From NCBI RefSeq assembly GCF_017810075.1, contig NZ_JADNYK010000002.1, positions 434,001 through 498,000 of the forward strand: a stretch of DNA of 64,000 nt, written 5' to 3'. The first letter of the stretch is position 1. The number at the start of each line of letters is the position of its first letter. Below, one piece after another: positions 1 through 8,693 of the stretch. Position numbers and translations under genes: made by a program. The DNA comes from Pseudozobellia sp. WGM2 (GTDB taxonomy: Bacteria > Bacteroidota > Bacteroidia > Flavobacteriales > Flavobacteriaceae). A model generated the notes under the pieces. That model saw nothing but the letters and a program-made list of their open reading frames with translations, was not told the origin of the DNA and did not search any database.

Positions 1-1212
1 TCCGCCGGCGGTAACACGTTGGGTATAGTAATCAAAAGAGGCCTTAATACCATTTTCGTAATAGGTAGCTGCATCACCAACAGTTATCCATGCTTTTTCC
101 CGTGCTTCAGCAAGAATGAACTGAAGTTCTGAATAGCTCATAATAATGGTTTGTGATGCGGTAGCCGATGCTTGTTCTGGGTTACAGGCCCTACATCCTA
201 ATAATATTCCTAATCTTGATATATAGTTAGACCCAGATTCCTCAGGGTTGCCGGTAGGGCTATATCCTAATGCGGCCTCGTCATCCAAACCGTTCGGCAT
301 ACCGACATAATCGTCAAAATTATCAGAATAGATTCCTTTTTCAGAGTTTGTAGTAGGCTGGGCAAAAACTACCAATCGTGTGTCGTTCAATTCTTTTAAC
401 CTGGTCTCTAAGGTTTGGCTCAAACGCACTTCATCAAAACTACCTGACCTTGTCTCATATTTTGGTTGCGGGTTAAGCGCGTTCCACTGAACGAAGGCCA
501 TATCGTCATTGTTCTCAAAAATTGGATAGGTGGCAGGGTCTGCAAGTATTTGTTGCATGCCGGCAACAGTCTTGGCATTTGCCACATTACTAATTCGCAT
601 TAGGAGGCGTAACCTTAGGGAGTTGGCGAATTTTTGCCATTTCTGAATGTCTCCATCATAGAAGATATCGCCGGAAATATTGCTTTGTCCGGCCAAGAGC
701 GTATTCGCTGTTTCAAGATCGGCCAGAATACCATCATAAATAACTTCTTGTCTATCAAACGCCGGAGTAATATTTCCATCGCTGATGCCTTTCGTGGCTT
801 CGGTATACGGCACATCTCCGTAGGCATCTGTCAGGTAAGAATAGATCCAAGATTTCATTACGAGGCCTACCCCATAATAGTTCTGCGCTTCTGGCACATC
901 TTTGGTGTCCCTAAGAATGTTTTCTACATCTCTTAACGAGGCATAGGCATTGTCATATGGGTCGCCAGATGGAGACCAGTTATAGGTATCACCACTGGTA
1001 AATTGTAATCGGGCGCCATATTGTACCACGGTAAAGCCTTCTTCCCAACCTTGGTCGCCCCAGTTGTAAGCCATTTCTCTTTGTATGCCGGGCAGCAATA
1101 GTTCTGGTTGTGCGGATGCAGGGTAATTGGGGTTGATATTTAGTTCTTCAAAATTTTCTGTACAGCTTACAACTATCAAGAGGGTAGCTAATACTAATAC
1201 TATATTTTTCAT
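1..1212 (-). CDS. SusD/RagB-like outer-membrane lipoprotein (3' end outside window)
   Basis: Surface lipoprotein that would cap the neighbouring SusC channel and bind its substrate. The frame starts at the ATG at 1212 and stays open to base 1 (404 codons), so the C-terminus is missing. The N-terminus MKNIVLVLATLLIVVSC is a lipoprotein signal with the lipobox Cys at residue 17. A run of helical (TPR-like) text follows, including ENILRDTKDVPEAQNYYGV and a DAYGDVPYTEA segment typical of the SusD_2-like branch. It starts 29 bases after the SusC stop, so the two are surely co-transcribed. The substrate cannot be read from SusD itself. The neighbours suggest an organophosphonate-bearing molecule, which is inference. 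Confidence 0.9.
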   Translation of the reverse strand, partial: MKNIVLVLATLLIVVSCTENFEELNINPNYPASAQPELLLPGIQREMAYNWGDQGWEEGFTVVQYGARLQFTSGDTYNWSPSGDPYDNAYASLRDVENILRDTKDVPEAQNYYGVGLVMKSWIYSYLTDAYGDVPYTEATKGISDGNITPAFDRQEVIYDGILADLETANTLLAGQSNISGDIFYDGDIQKWQKFANSLRLRLLMRISNVANAKTVAGMQQILADPATYPIFENNDDMAFVQWNALNPQPKYETRSGSFDEVRLSQTLETRLKELNDTRLVVFAQPTTNSEKGIYSDNFDDYVGMPNGLDDEAALGYSPTGNPEESGSNYISRLGILLGCRACNPEQASATASQTIIMSYSELQFILAEAREKAWITVGDAATYYENGIKASFDYYTQRVTAGG

Positions 1213-1241
1213 AGTGTTATAATTATTTTGGTAATACTACT

Positions 1242-4200
1242 TTAGAAACTTAACTGTAGGTTGAACGTAAATGAACGGGTACTTGGGTAAGACATGTTCT
1301 CTATGCCAGGTTGCAGCGTTCCTCCGGAAACACCAACCGTTTCAGGGTCAAAATGAGGATTATCGGCCCATAATAATAGGTTTCTTCCCGTTAGTGATAA
1401 ACGCAAGTTAGATAGAGACAATCTATCGGTGATTTTCTGTGGAAAGGAGTAACCCAAAGTCACTTCTCTCAACTTGGTATATGAAGCATCATACTTAGCA
1501 GCTTCCACATTATCCCTTTCATAATATCTATTGTTATAAGTTCGGGCATCGACGTTAATGGTATTTTCGACGAAGTTCGGCGCTTCCTCTGAACCGGTGT
1601 TTATCACTCCTTCGGCAACAATGCCCGTCTCCCTACCTTCCAATGTTTCTTGTAATTGCCCTGAAGTGCTGCCTATGGTCTTGGTTCTCGATACCACTAT
1701 GCCGCCTTGTCTGGTATCTACCAAGAATCCGAGGTCAAGATTTTTATACTTGAAAGTGTTTTGTATACCTAGGGTGAAATCAGGTGCATAATCCCCTTGA
1801 TATACCAAATCGTCTGTACGAATCGGTATGCCTTGATTGTTAATGATTTTCTGACCAAAATACGGGCTGTTCTCATCGGTTACCCTTTGAAAACCTCTTC
1901 CGTAGATGGCACTTATCGAACCGCCTTCTCTAGCCTGAATAAATGCGCCATTTGCACTTGTCAGTGTAAAGTCTACACCGCCCAAGTCTTTAACTTCACT
2001 CTGGTTGGTAGCGAAGTTGAAAATTGCGTTCCATTTAAAGTTGTCGTTTACAACCGGAACAAAGTTGGCAATGGCTTCAAAACCATAATTGCGAACCTCA
2101 CCGGCATTGATTAACTGGCTTGAGTAACCGCTGGCGATATCGGTGCTGATATTGATAATTTGGTTTCTAGTAGAGCTGTCATAATAAGTAAGGTCAAAGT
2201 TTGCCCTGCTTTGAAAGAGACGTAAATCCAATCCGAATTCATAAGAACCTGTAATTTCAGGCTTAAGATTTGCATTAGGAATCAATGCCGATTCTGTTAA
2301 GATTGGGGTTGAATCACCAAAAGAAGTTTCGTTCTGGTAAAAACTTCTTAACCTATAAGGGTCTGTATCGTTACCCACCTCTGCATAGGCCGCCCTTAGT
2401 TTTAGAAAAGATAACCAATCAGGTTTCTCTATCATCTCGCTCACCACCGCACTTAATGTTGCAGACGGATAGAAATAAGAATTGTTGTCTGATGGTAAGG
2501 TGCTAGACCAATCGTTTCTTCCCGTTAGATCTAGAAACAACAAATTGTCATAGGCAAGACGTGCATACCCGTAAAGACTATTAATGCGTTTAGAATAATT
2601 GTCAGACCCAATTTGAACTGCTTGTCTACTGTTATTGAATGAATACACCCCAGGGTTGATTAGTTGTGGAGCAACACTCTTTTTAAAATCTTGCTTTTGA
2701 CGCAATTGGTTACCGCCAACAGATAGGTTAATATTCCATTTTTCGTTGAAGGTATTATCATAAGTCAACAAGAAGTCGGTATTGCTTTCTTCGAAGAAAA
2801 CATCATCTTCTTGATAAGTGCCAAAAGGAAAACGTTGAGTGCTAAATGCTCGTTTTCTTATTCGGAAGTCACGATAAAAATCTCGACCACTTCTGAACAA
2901 GAAACTAAAGTTGTCGTTAATATCATATGTTAAACTTACATTACCGAAAACACGGTCTTTATCTTGTGCATTCGTGTTTTCATACATTGTAAAGTAAGGG
3001 TTGTCATGATAATTATAGTTGTAATTGAACTGCTGTACCCCTTCTAAACCTGGTTGCCAGTAATCTCTAAGGTTATTGGTATTTAATTGTCTTCCGTACC
3101 AGATAAAGAGATACATGATGCTTTCTGTGCCATAACCCACGGCCGGCCGGTTGTCACTGTCGGTTTTTACATAATTTAAATTGGCATTAACCTTTAATTT
3201 ATCGCTTAAGTTAAGACTGCCGGTAAAGCTTAAGCTATTTCTTCGTAGATCTGTATTGGGCAATGTGCCTTCTTGATCTAGATTCTGATAAGATAGGCGC
3301 ATATTTCCCATTTCTCCTGATTTGGAGACGGCAATGCTGTTGGTCTTGGTTATACCGGTCTCAAAAAAATCTTTCGTATTATCCGGGTTAGAGACCCAAG
3401 GTGTAGGTGTAATCGGGGAGTCGCTTACAAAGGTGTCTCCTCCCCTTGTTCCGTCTGCCCTGGGAGAATCGAATTGGGCTATTGTTAGTCCGTCGTCCAA
3501 CCGTGGCCCCCAGCTTTCATCTACCCCATCAGCATTACCTGAGCCGCTGCCATCAACGAATTCAAATTGTTGATTGTTTCCTTGGCCATACTCATTTTGC
3601 CAATCGGGCAACATCAAAACATTTTCAATGGTCAACCCCGAATTTATGGTCACCCCAAGTTTCGAACTTTGCGATTTACCTTTTTTTGTAGTGATTATAA
3701 TTGCACCATTCGCTGCCCGAGAACCATAAAGAGCCGCCGCCGCGGGACCCTTTAAAACGTTCATCGATTCGATGTCTTGGGGGTTGATTTCCGAAGCGCC
3801 GTTACCATAATCTACACTTTGAGTACCAGAACCGCTGGAGCCAACTATTTCATTGCTTATCGGTGTTCCGTCAATAATGAACAAAGGCGAGTTGCCGTTA
3901 ATGTTCAAAGAAGCATCACCTCGAATTGAGACCCTCGCCGAGCCACCTAAACCGGTTGGGCTATTGGTTACCTGCAATCCGGCCACTTTTCCGGAGATGC
4001 TGTTTAGTAGATTCGGTTCCCTCGCTTGGGTAACTTCGTCGTTACCCAACTCTTGGGAGGCATAACCTAAAGATTTTTTTTCACGCTCAATGCCCAGAGC
4101 TGTTACTACAACTTCGTCTAATTGTTGAGAATCTAATTGTAGACTTATAGTGCCGGTTGTTTTTCCAGAGGCATCAAATTCAGAGGAAAGATACCCGATA

Positions 4201-4418
4201 TAAGATACTAAAAGTATTTCGTTGCCTTTTGGTAAAGCAATCTCAAAGTTACCGTCAAAATCGGTGGCTGTACCGATTGAGCTTCCTTTGATTACTACGG
4301 AAGCTCCAGGTAGCGGAACATTGTTCTCATCTAGAACCAAACCCTGAAAAGTAGTCTGGGAACGAGCAACAATGCCTGCAAAAAGAGCAAAGATTGTCAA
4401 GAGTAGTGATTTTTTCAT
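1242..4418 (-). CDS. SusC/RagA-family TonB-dependent receptor
   Basis: Outer-membrane beta-barrel importer energised by TonB, partner of the SusD-like lipoprotein just downstream. The preferred start is the ATG at 4418 (MKKSLLLTIFALFAGIVARSQ, a signal peptide). The longer frame from 4460 adds 14 residues that do not look like a signal. After cleavage come a carboxypeptidase-like domain (about residues 20-100, with PLPGASVVIKGSSIGTATDF), the SusC motif LDEVVVTALG, a plug with SIRGDASLNINGNSPLFIIDG, and a barrel ending in an aromatic residue (LQLSF). There is no N-terminal STN domain, so it probably does not signal through an anti-sigma factor. Control more likely lies with the divergent XRE-cupin gene at 4688. 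Length, about 1058 residues, is normal for the family. Confidence 0.95.
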   Translation of the reverse strand: MKKSLLLTIFALFAGIVARSQTTFQGLVLDENNVPLPGASVVIKGSSIGTATDFDGNFEIALPKGNEILLVSYIGYLSSEFDASGKTTGTISLQLDSQQLDEVVVTALGIEREKKSLGYASQELGNDEVTQAREPNLLNSISGKVAGLQVTNSPTGLGGSARVSIRGDASLNINGNSPLFIIDGTPISNEIVGSSGSGTQSVDYGNGASEINPQDIESMNVLKGPAAAALYGSRAANGAIIITTKKGKSQSSKLGVTINSGLTIENVLMLPDWQNEYGQGNNQQFEFVDGSGSGNADGVDESWGPRLDDGLTIAQFDSPRADGTRGGDTFVSDSPITPTPWVSNPDNTKDFFETGITKTNSIAVSKSGEMGNMRLSYQNLDQEGTLPNTDLRRNSLSFTGSLNLSDKLKVNANLNYVKTDSDNRPAVGYGTESIMYLFIWYGRQLNTNNLRDYWQPGLEGVQQFNYNYNYHDNPYFTMYENTNAQDKDRVFGNVSLTYDINDNFSFLFRSGRDFYRDFRIRKRAFSTQRFPFGTYQEDDVFFEESNTDFLLTYDNTFNEKWNINLSVGGNQLRQKQDFKKSVAPQLINPGVYSFNNSRQAVQIGSDNYSKRINSLYGYARLAYDNLLFLDLTGRNDWSSTLPSDNNSYFYPSATLSAVVSEMIEKPDWLSFLKLRAAYAEVGNDTDPYRLRSFYQNETSFGDSTPILTESALIPNANLKPEITGSYEFGLDLRLFQSRANFDLTYYDSSTRNQIINISTDIASGYSSQLINAGEVRNYGFEAIANFVPVVNDNFKWNAIFNFATNQSEVKDLGGVDFTLTSANGAFIQAREGGSISAIYGRGFQRVTDENSPYFGQKIINNQGIPIRTDDLVYQGDYAPDFTLGIQNTFKYKNLDLGFLVDTRQGGIVVSRTKTIGSTSGQLQETLEGRETGIVAEGVINTGSEEAPNFVENTINVDARTYNNRYYERDNVEAAKYDASYTKLREVTLGYSFPQKITDRLSLSNLRLSLTGRNLLLWADNPHFDPETVGVSGGTLQPGIENMSYPSTRSFTFNLQLSF

Positions 4419-4426
4419 TTTTTTCG

Positions 4427-4437
4427 TATTTGTAAAT
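4427..4437. promoter_or_regulatory. Candidate operator copy A before susC
   Basis: The bases TATTTGTAAAT lie 8 bases before the susC start codon. With the preceding G it is a 12-base match (GTATTTGTAAAT) to copy B in the same intergenic region; the 11-base core recurs as copy C before the transporter gene at 8453. Operator function is inferred from recurrence and placement only. Confidence 0.45.
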
Positions 4438-4553
4438 TGTTGGTTATTGTAGATTGGCAAATATCTAAGCTCGAGGTTAGATAAAATGCTTGTTAGTATT
4501 AAATAATTGCAACTTTTTACGGGGGAGTGTTACGTAAAAGTTATGAAATTATT

Positions 4554-4594
4554 ATTTACAAATACTCAATTTTTATTAATTTTTGAGTATTTGT
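4554..4594. promoter_or_regulatory. Candidate operator copy B: recurrent motif fused to a 12-bp inverted repeat
   Basis: ATTTACAAATA (4554-4564) is the reverse complement of the motif at 4427 and 8509. It overlaps a perfect 12-base inverted repeat: ACAAATACTCAA at 4558-4569 and TTGAGTATTTGT at 4583-4594, with 13 bases between. The site sits mid-way between divergent susC and the XRE-cupin gene, where an autoregulator would bind. It has no T-run and follows no gene, so a terminator is unlikely. Confidence 0.5.
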
Positions 4595-4687
4595 TTGTGG
4601 AAGGCGTACTTTATGATATTTTAATATTCGGAAAGCTAAATTTCTGACAATTCAATTTAGGGGTAAGTTTGTATTTTTGATATTACC

Positions 4688-5254
4688 ATGGAAGATTACT
4701 TAATAGGCATAGGAAAGAGAATAAAGGAAATTCGAAAGGGCGGAGGTAAGACCATTAGCGATGTAGCTGGTCGAGCCGGCGTTACCGGAGGGCTGATTTC
4801 GCGAATTGAAAACGGGCGTACCATACCCTCTTTGCCCGTGCTTTTAAAAATAATAAACTCGTTAGAGTTTGAGGTAACCGATTTTTTTAACGGAATGCCC
4901 CAAGTAAACGGAGCGAATTTTATCGTATCGAGAAAAGAGGATAATTCTGCTATTGAAAAAGAAGATGAGGCCGTCGGTTTTTCATATACCTATATTTTCG
5001 GCAAACAACTTTCTTCTCTAGGGTTCGAAACTGTTTTACTTGAAGTGGCACCCAACTCGAAACGCGATAAGGTTACTACTGATGCTTTTGAGTTTAAGTA
5101 CATTCTATCAGGAGAATGTTACTATGATATCGGAGGTGAAGAAGTGCTTTTGAAAGAAGGGGATTCTATTTTCTTTGATGGCAGAATTCCACACGTGCCG
5201 ATTAATAAGGGGTCGATTTCTTCGAAAATGTTAGTTCTTTATTTCTTTATTTAA
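4688..5254 (+). CDS. XRE-family regulator with C-terminal cupin domain
   Basis: Cytoplasmic DNA-binding regulator, 188 residues. Residues about 6-65 form a helix-turn-helix (IKEIRKGGGKTISDVAGRAG, then GGLISRIENGRTIPSLPVLL). Residues about 110-185 form a cupin barrel (FKYILSGECYYDIGGEE, GDSIFFDGRIPHVPIN), which in this two-domain class senses a small ligand. It is divergent from the susC/susD pair and convergent with the hydrolase/oxidoreductase/transporter operon, so it is the natural candidate to control both. A TATTTTTG element (4672-4679) fits the Bacteroidota TAnnTTTG -7 box and lies only 8 bases from the ATG, implying a very short or absent leader. The ligand is unknown. Confidence 0.9.
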   Translation: MEDYLIGIGKRIKEIRKGGGKTISDVAGRAGVTGGLISRIENGRTIPSLPVLLKIINSLEFEVTDFFNGMPQVNGANFIVSRKEDNSAIEKEDEAVGFSYTYIFGKQLSSLGFETVLLEVAPNSKRDKVTTDAFEFKYILSGECYYDIGGEEVLLKEGDSIFFDGRIPHVPINKGSISSKMLVLYFFI

Positions 5255-5331
5255 AATTAGGCTGCAAGAAAATAGATTTCGCGTAGACTCTATTTCTCAC
5301 AGCCGGTTCGTTTTAAAAACGTTGGCTCATT

Positions 5332-6012
5332 CTATCCTTTAAAATAATTTGATAAATCTTTTAAAGAATTGAGAACATAAGTGGGTTGGGCAGAATTTAA
5401 TTGAGCCTCAGTGTGAGCACCTGTCGTCACCCCAACTGTTGCAATACAATCAGCATTTTTACCCTCTTCAATATCTATAATTGAGTCACCGGCCTTAATA
5501 ACTTTTTTTGAATCTTGAACATCGAGAACCTTCATGGCTTCGAGAATCATAGCAGGGTCTGGTCTACCTTTTGTGACATCATCTGCAGTAACCAAGGCGT
5601 CGTATTGTTCACCTTGCTTCCAGTTCATCTTTTGAAGTAAGAGTTCTGCTATTTTTCGATTGTAGCCCGTATTTAAAGCAATTTTTATTCCCTGTGATTT
5701 TAAGTTGGCCAGACTGGCTTCGACCCCTTCAAAAGTGGTGACCTCAAGTGTTTTATAGGCCTCGTCAAGTAAAACTTTAAAATTTTCGAAAATAGGTTCT
5801 GATGGTTCTTGTACAGGATCGGCACCGACCGTTGCCAAAATATCTTTTATAGCTTGATGCTTTTCTTTTCCGGCACCATGTTCTAAAACATAATCTAGGC
5901 TGAGGTCGTACCCATTTTCATTAATAGCTTTTTGTAAAGTTTTGTATACCACATTGTCTTCATTTACGACCGTACCGGCCATATCGAAAACAGCAAGTTC
6001 AATGTTATGCAT
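5332..6012 (-). CDS. Phosphonatase-like HAD hydrolase (TIGR03351-type)
   Basis: Predicted to cleave the C-P bond of a phosphonoacetaldehyde-like compound. At 226 residues it has HAD motif I as D10-M-A-G-T, with Ala where most HAD phosphatases have the second Asp. That is the phosphonatase signature. Motif II is N114-T-G. An Arg (R150 in GRPDPAM) stands where most HADs have Lys, and motif III is GDSIIDIEEG (D176, D180). The cap carries K49 and K51 in GAGKEKHQAI, candidates for the Schiff-base lysine of phosphonatases. As I recall the TIGR03351 family, these enzymes pair with flavin oxidoreductases rather than the PhnW transaminase, exactly as here. Start and stop overlap the upstream flavoprotein by 8 bases. 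The precise substrate is not proven by sequence. Confidence 0.87.
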   Translation of the reverse strand: MHNIELAVFDMAGTVVNEDNVVYKTLQKAINENGYDLSLDYVLEHGAGKEKHQAIKDILATVGADPVQEPSEPIFENFKVLLDEAYKTLEVTTFEGVEASLANLKSQGIKIALNTGYNRKIAELLLQKMNWKQGEQYDALVTADDVTKGRPDPAMILEAMKVLDVQDSKKVIKAGDSIIDIEEGKNADCIATVGVTTGAHTEAQLNSAQPTYVLNSLKDLSNYFKG

Positions 6013-7168
6013 GTTCTAAATTAAATATTGAGTTTATATTTTGTTTTGCAAAACCGGCACTACCGGTCATACCTTTTCCACCGATTCCGGTAACTATATG
6101 AATATCTTCATCAATAGTATGTTGAAAGATGTCTGAATTCTGGCATTGCGAGTACATACCGAACCAACGGTTTTGAATATCGTAAGTGGGTAGGTCAAAT
6201 ATCTTTTTGGCCTCTTCGATGATGAAATTATCAACATCCATATTAAGGTCGAAGCCAAGTTTATCGATTCTGCCGGCAGGGGCATATTCATGAGAATCGC
6301 CTATAATTATAGAGCCGTCGGCGGCTTGCTTGAATAAAATGTGAACACCCCATTTTCTTTCGAACGATTCGGAGTCTTCCTTCTCTTTTATACTTGCATA
6401 AGATGGGCATTCGGCAAAAGCTTCGTATCGCCTGATCGACAGTCCGGTAAGTACCGAGCTGGGCAACATATAATTAGGTTGTGCCTTAGTTTGCATCATT
6501 TGAAGCTTAGACACGATTAAGTCACTTTCTTCAAACAGCTTTGGATAGAGTATTTTAAATTCGCTCCCGTTGCAAATAATGACCTTGGAAGAGGAAAGAA
6601 TGCGACTTTTTGAGGTATATAATTGAACCCCACTCCGTAAGGCATCACACTCTAGAACCGTTTCCCCAGTATATATATCTAAACCTTTTTGTTTGAGGTA
6701 TTGATGCAGTCTATTGATCATTACACGGGGTTCTACCTTTACTTCCTCAGGAAAAAATAGTCCGGCCTTTACATAATCTTCCCTTAAATTAGGATAATTC
6801 TCCAAACATTGTTTTTTGGTCAGTAGTTCAGATGAGTAGGAGTTAGAGTCATTGATTTCTTTCAACTCTTCAAGCAGTTGAACTTCCTCTTCATTGGAAG
6901 CCAAATAGATGCTTCCTTCTTGTCTTACCGAAATATCAAATTGTGATTGTATCTCTTTATAGATGGCTAAACTTTCTCTTCCGAAGTTCTGCCACTTACT
7001 ATCCATACCTGAAGGAACCACCTGCCCGAAATTTCGAACGGTAGCACCTTGCGGCTGGGCATCCTTCTCTATCAGAGCCACCTTAAACCCTTTGTTAATG
7101 GCATGGTAGGCATGAAAAGTACCGAGTACCCCACCGCCCAGAACGATAAGGTCATATGAGTTGTTCAT
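6005..7168 (-). CDS. FAD-dependent aminophosphonate oxidoreductase candidate (TIGR03364-type)
   Basis: Flavoprotein of the DAO fold, 387 residues. An N-terminal FAD-binding Rossmann motif (VLGGGVLGTFHAYHAINKG) is followed by a long substrate domain and the C-terminal FAD-contact stretch HIVTGIGGKGMTGSAGFA. Relatives oxidatively deaminate amines. The clade that travels with phosphonatase-like HADs is proposed to act on 2-aminoethylphosphonate-like compounds, including hydroxylated forms, giving the aldehyde the HAD would cleave. It overlaps the transporter gene by 17 bases and the hydrolase by 8, so the three are translated as one coupled unit. Family assignment is firm for a DAO-type flavoprotein; the phosphonate role rests on neighbours. 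Confidence 0.87.
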   Translation of the reverse strand: MNNSYDLIVLGGGVLGTFHAYHAINKGFKVALIEKDAQPQGATVRNFGQVVPSGMDSKWQNFGRESLAIYKEIQSQFDISVRQEGSIYLASNEEEVQLLEELKEINDSNSYSSELLTKKQCLENYPNLREDYVKAGLFFPEEVKVEPRVMINRLHQYLKQKGLDIYTGETVLECDALRSGVQLYTSKSRILSSSKVIICNGSEFKILYPKLFEESDLIVSKLQMMQTKAQPNYMLPSSVLTGLSIRRYEAFAECPSYASIKEKEDSESFERKWGVHILFKQAADGSIIIGDSHEYAPAGRIDKLGFDLNMDVDNFIIEEAKKIFDLPTYDIQNRWFGMYSQCQNSDIFQHTIDEDIHIVTGIGGKGMTGSAGFAKQNINSIFNLEHA

Positions 7169-8453
7169 AGGTGTTCGTTAAATTAGGTTCATCTTGAACG
7201 GGTGATGCTTTCTTGGCCCTGTTCTTAAAATAGAATAATGATAATATAGCTACGGCTAGACCTATACCTGAAATAAGATAAGTGCCTTGGGTGAAAAACT
7301 CTAAAGAAGAAATAGACCCCTGCCCAAAATTTTTATAGAGTAAAACTGCCATACTACCCAGGTAACCAAAAGCATCGGCGATATATATCAAAAAACCTGC
7401 GTTGCCCTTGATGTGAAACGTGGCAATCATTCTGTCAAAAAATATACAGTTGAAGGGTACGTAACAAACATAGAGACCAAGACCCACGAGCACCATCCAC
7501 AGAGCAGGGCCGATAACGGACAACTGAAACAGAAAAGTACTAAGGCCCACCAGCAATGAACCGGCTATTAATAGATAGTGATATGATAAAAAGGCCTTAT
7601 AATTACTTTTGATAAAGGCAAACATACCTATGGAAAGTAGAACGATAATAGCCACAGGAATTTCTGAAAGTGTATATATGGAGGTATTGCCTTGATAACC
7701 GACTTCATCCCAAATTTCACGCGAAAAATTATCACGAAAGTCGCGCATTGCCGTAAGACAGATATAAAAGAAAACAAGGATTACTATCGGAAAGAAAAAG
7801 TTAGCGATTACTTTTCTACGGTCTTTACGGGTCATGGGCAATCGTTCTTCACGCTGCACCTTGTCTTCGAGTGTAGGCGGTGGCATTCGGTCTAACATGA
7901 AGGCAAAACCAGCAAATGGAAGCAAGAATAATGCGCCGGTAATGGCAGGCATTAAGAACTCGCTTACATTAAGATGTTTCATGACCAAAAGGCCTACAGA
8001 TTTGACTATGCCGCTTGAAAGTATGAAGCTTGAACACAGTATAACACCCAATATTTCAGTCAGTTTTCGACCTTCTAGATAAGAGAAAACGACCCCCCAG
8101 ATCATACCTAGAGAAAGGCCGTTAAGAAAAATGAATAAAATATTATAGGGAGCAACTGAAAAGCCAAAAAGTATCAGGCTCAATTCTGCCAAAATAATCA
8201 TTACCAATAGATAGGGGAGGCGATTTTTCGGCTTTAATTCAGATATTAGTTTGATACCTATGAATTTTGATAGCATATAGCCAATAACCTGTGAAATAAT
8301 CAGCACAATTTTAAAGTCTATACCGATAAAAGAGAGATTTTCATAGGTGGCCACAGTGAACGGTTTTCTAAAGGCATACATACAGAAGTATGTGCCAAAG
8401 GAAGCTAGGGCTCCGTAGGTAATAAAACGAATATCTTTCTTACCGAGTTTCAA
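7152..8453 (-). CDS. DUF5690-family MFS-like transporter, likely organophosphonate permease
   Basis: Inner-membrane protein of 433 residues with about 12 hydrophobic helices and a charged central loop (about residues 188-215). It matches the Bacteroidota DUF5690 family as I recall it (FCMYAFRKPFTVATYE, GYMLSKFIGIK). Helix 1 carries R29-K30 in a context like the RK of GlpT/UhpT organophosphate antiporters. The stretch GYMLSKFIGIK resembles GlpT SKFIMG. Helix 7 has R237 and R240 (AMRDFRDNF) where GlpT has its second phosphate-binding Arg. Import of an organophosphonate for the two downstream enzymes is therefore a reasonable inference. It is the first gene of the three-gene operon and has candidate operators directly upstream. 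Confidence 0.83.
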   Translation of the reverse strand: MKLGKKDIRFITYGALASFGTYFCMYAFRKPFTVATYENLSFIGIDFKIVLIISQVIGYMLSKFIGIKLISELKPKNRLPYLLVMIILAELSLILFGFSVAPYNILFIFLNGLSLGMIWGVVFSYLEGRKLTEILGVILCSSFILSSGIVKSVGLLVMKHLNVSEFLMPAITGALFLLPFAGFAFMLDRMPPPTLEDKVQREERLPMTRKDRRKVIANFFFPIVILVFFYICLTAMRDFRDNFSREIWDEVGYQGNTSIYTLSEIPVAIIVLLSIGMFAFIKSNYKAFLSYHYLLIAGSLLVGLSTFLFQLSVIGPALWMVLVGLGLYVCYVPFNCIFFDRMIATFHIKGNAGFLIYIADAFGYLGSMAVLLYKNFGQGSISSLEFFTQGTYLISGIGLAVAILSLFYFKNRAKKASPVQDEPNLTNTYEQLI

Positions 8454-8462
8454 AATTATAAG

Positions 8463-8519
8463 TTTACTAATAGTAAATTTTATTATGCAATAATCGACAA
8501 AATATTACTATTTGTAAAT
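8463..8519. promoter_or_regulatory. Candidate operator cluster (copy C) before the transporter operon
   Basis: A palindrome TTTACTA-A-TAGTAAA (8463-8477) lies 9 bases before the transporter start. TATTTGTAAAT (8509-8519) repeats exactly the 11-base motif found before susC and, reversed, before the XRE gene. GTAAA/TTTAC half-sites are common to all of them. This suggests one regulator for the whole locus. Function is inferred. Confidence 0.45.
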
Positions 8520-8656
8520 ATTATTGTGTTAAGAAATACTTATGCAGTAATTAACTTTTAGTGAATTTAACCAAAATTTGAATGGGAGAATTTTAAAATT
8601 AACGGAAAATTGGGCAGATATAAGAATACCGAGCACTAGTATTTCGGATGTTTAAC

Positions 8657-8693
8657 AAAAAAGGGACAATTCAAGAATTAACTTGAATGTCCC
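8657..8693 (-). terminator. Rho-independent terminator, minus strand
   Basis: On the minus strand GGGACATTCAAG pairs with CTTGAATTGTCCC (one bulged base) around a 6-base loop and is followed by six T. It would end transcripts arriving from the kinase operon. There is no T-run on the plus strand. Confidence 0.75.

Noticed and set aside
5301..5328. Terminator between the XRE gene and the convergent hydrolase
   Set aside because: The AGCC...GGCT arms are interrupted by several mismatches and no clear T-run follows on either strand.
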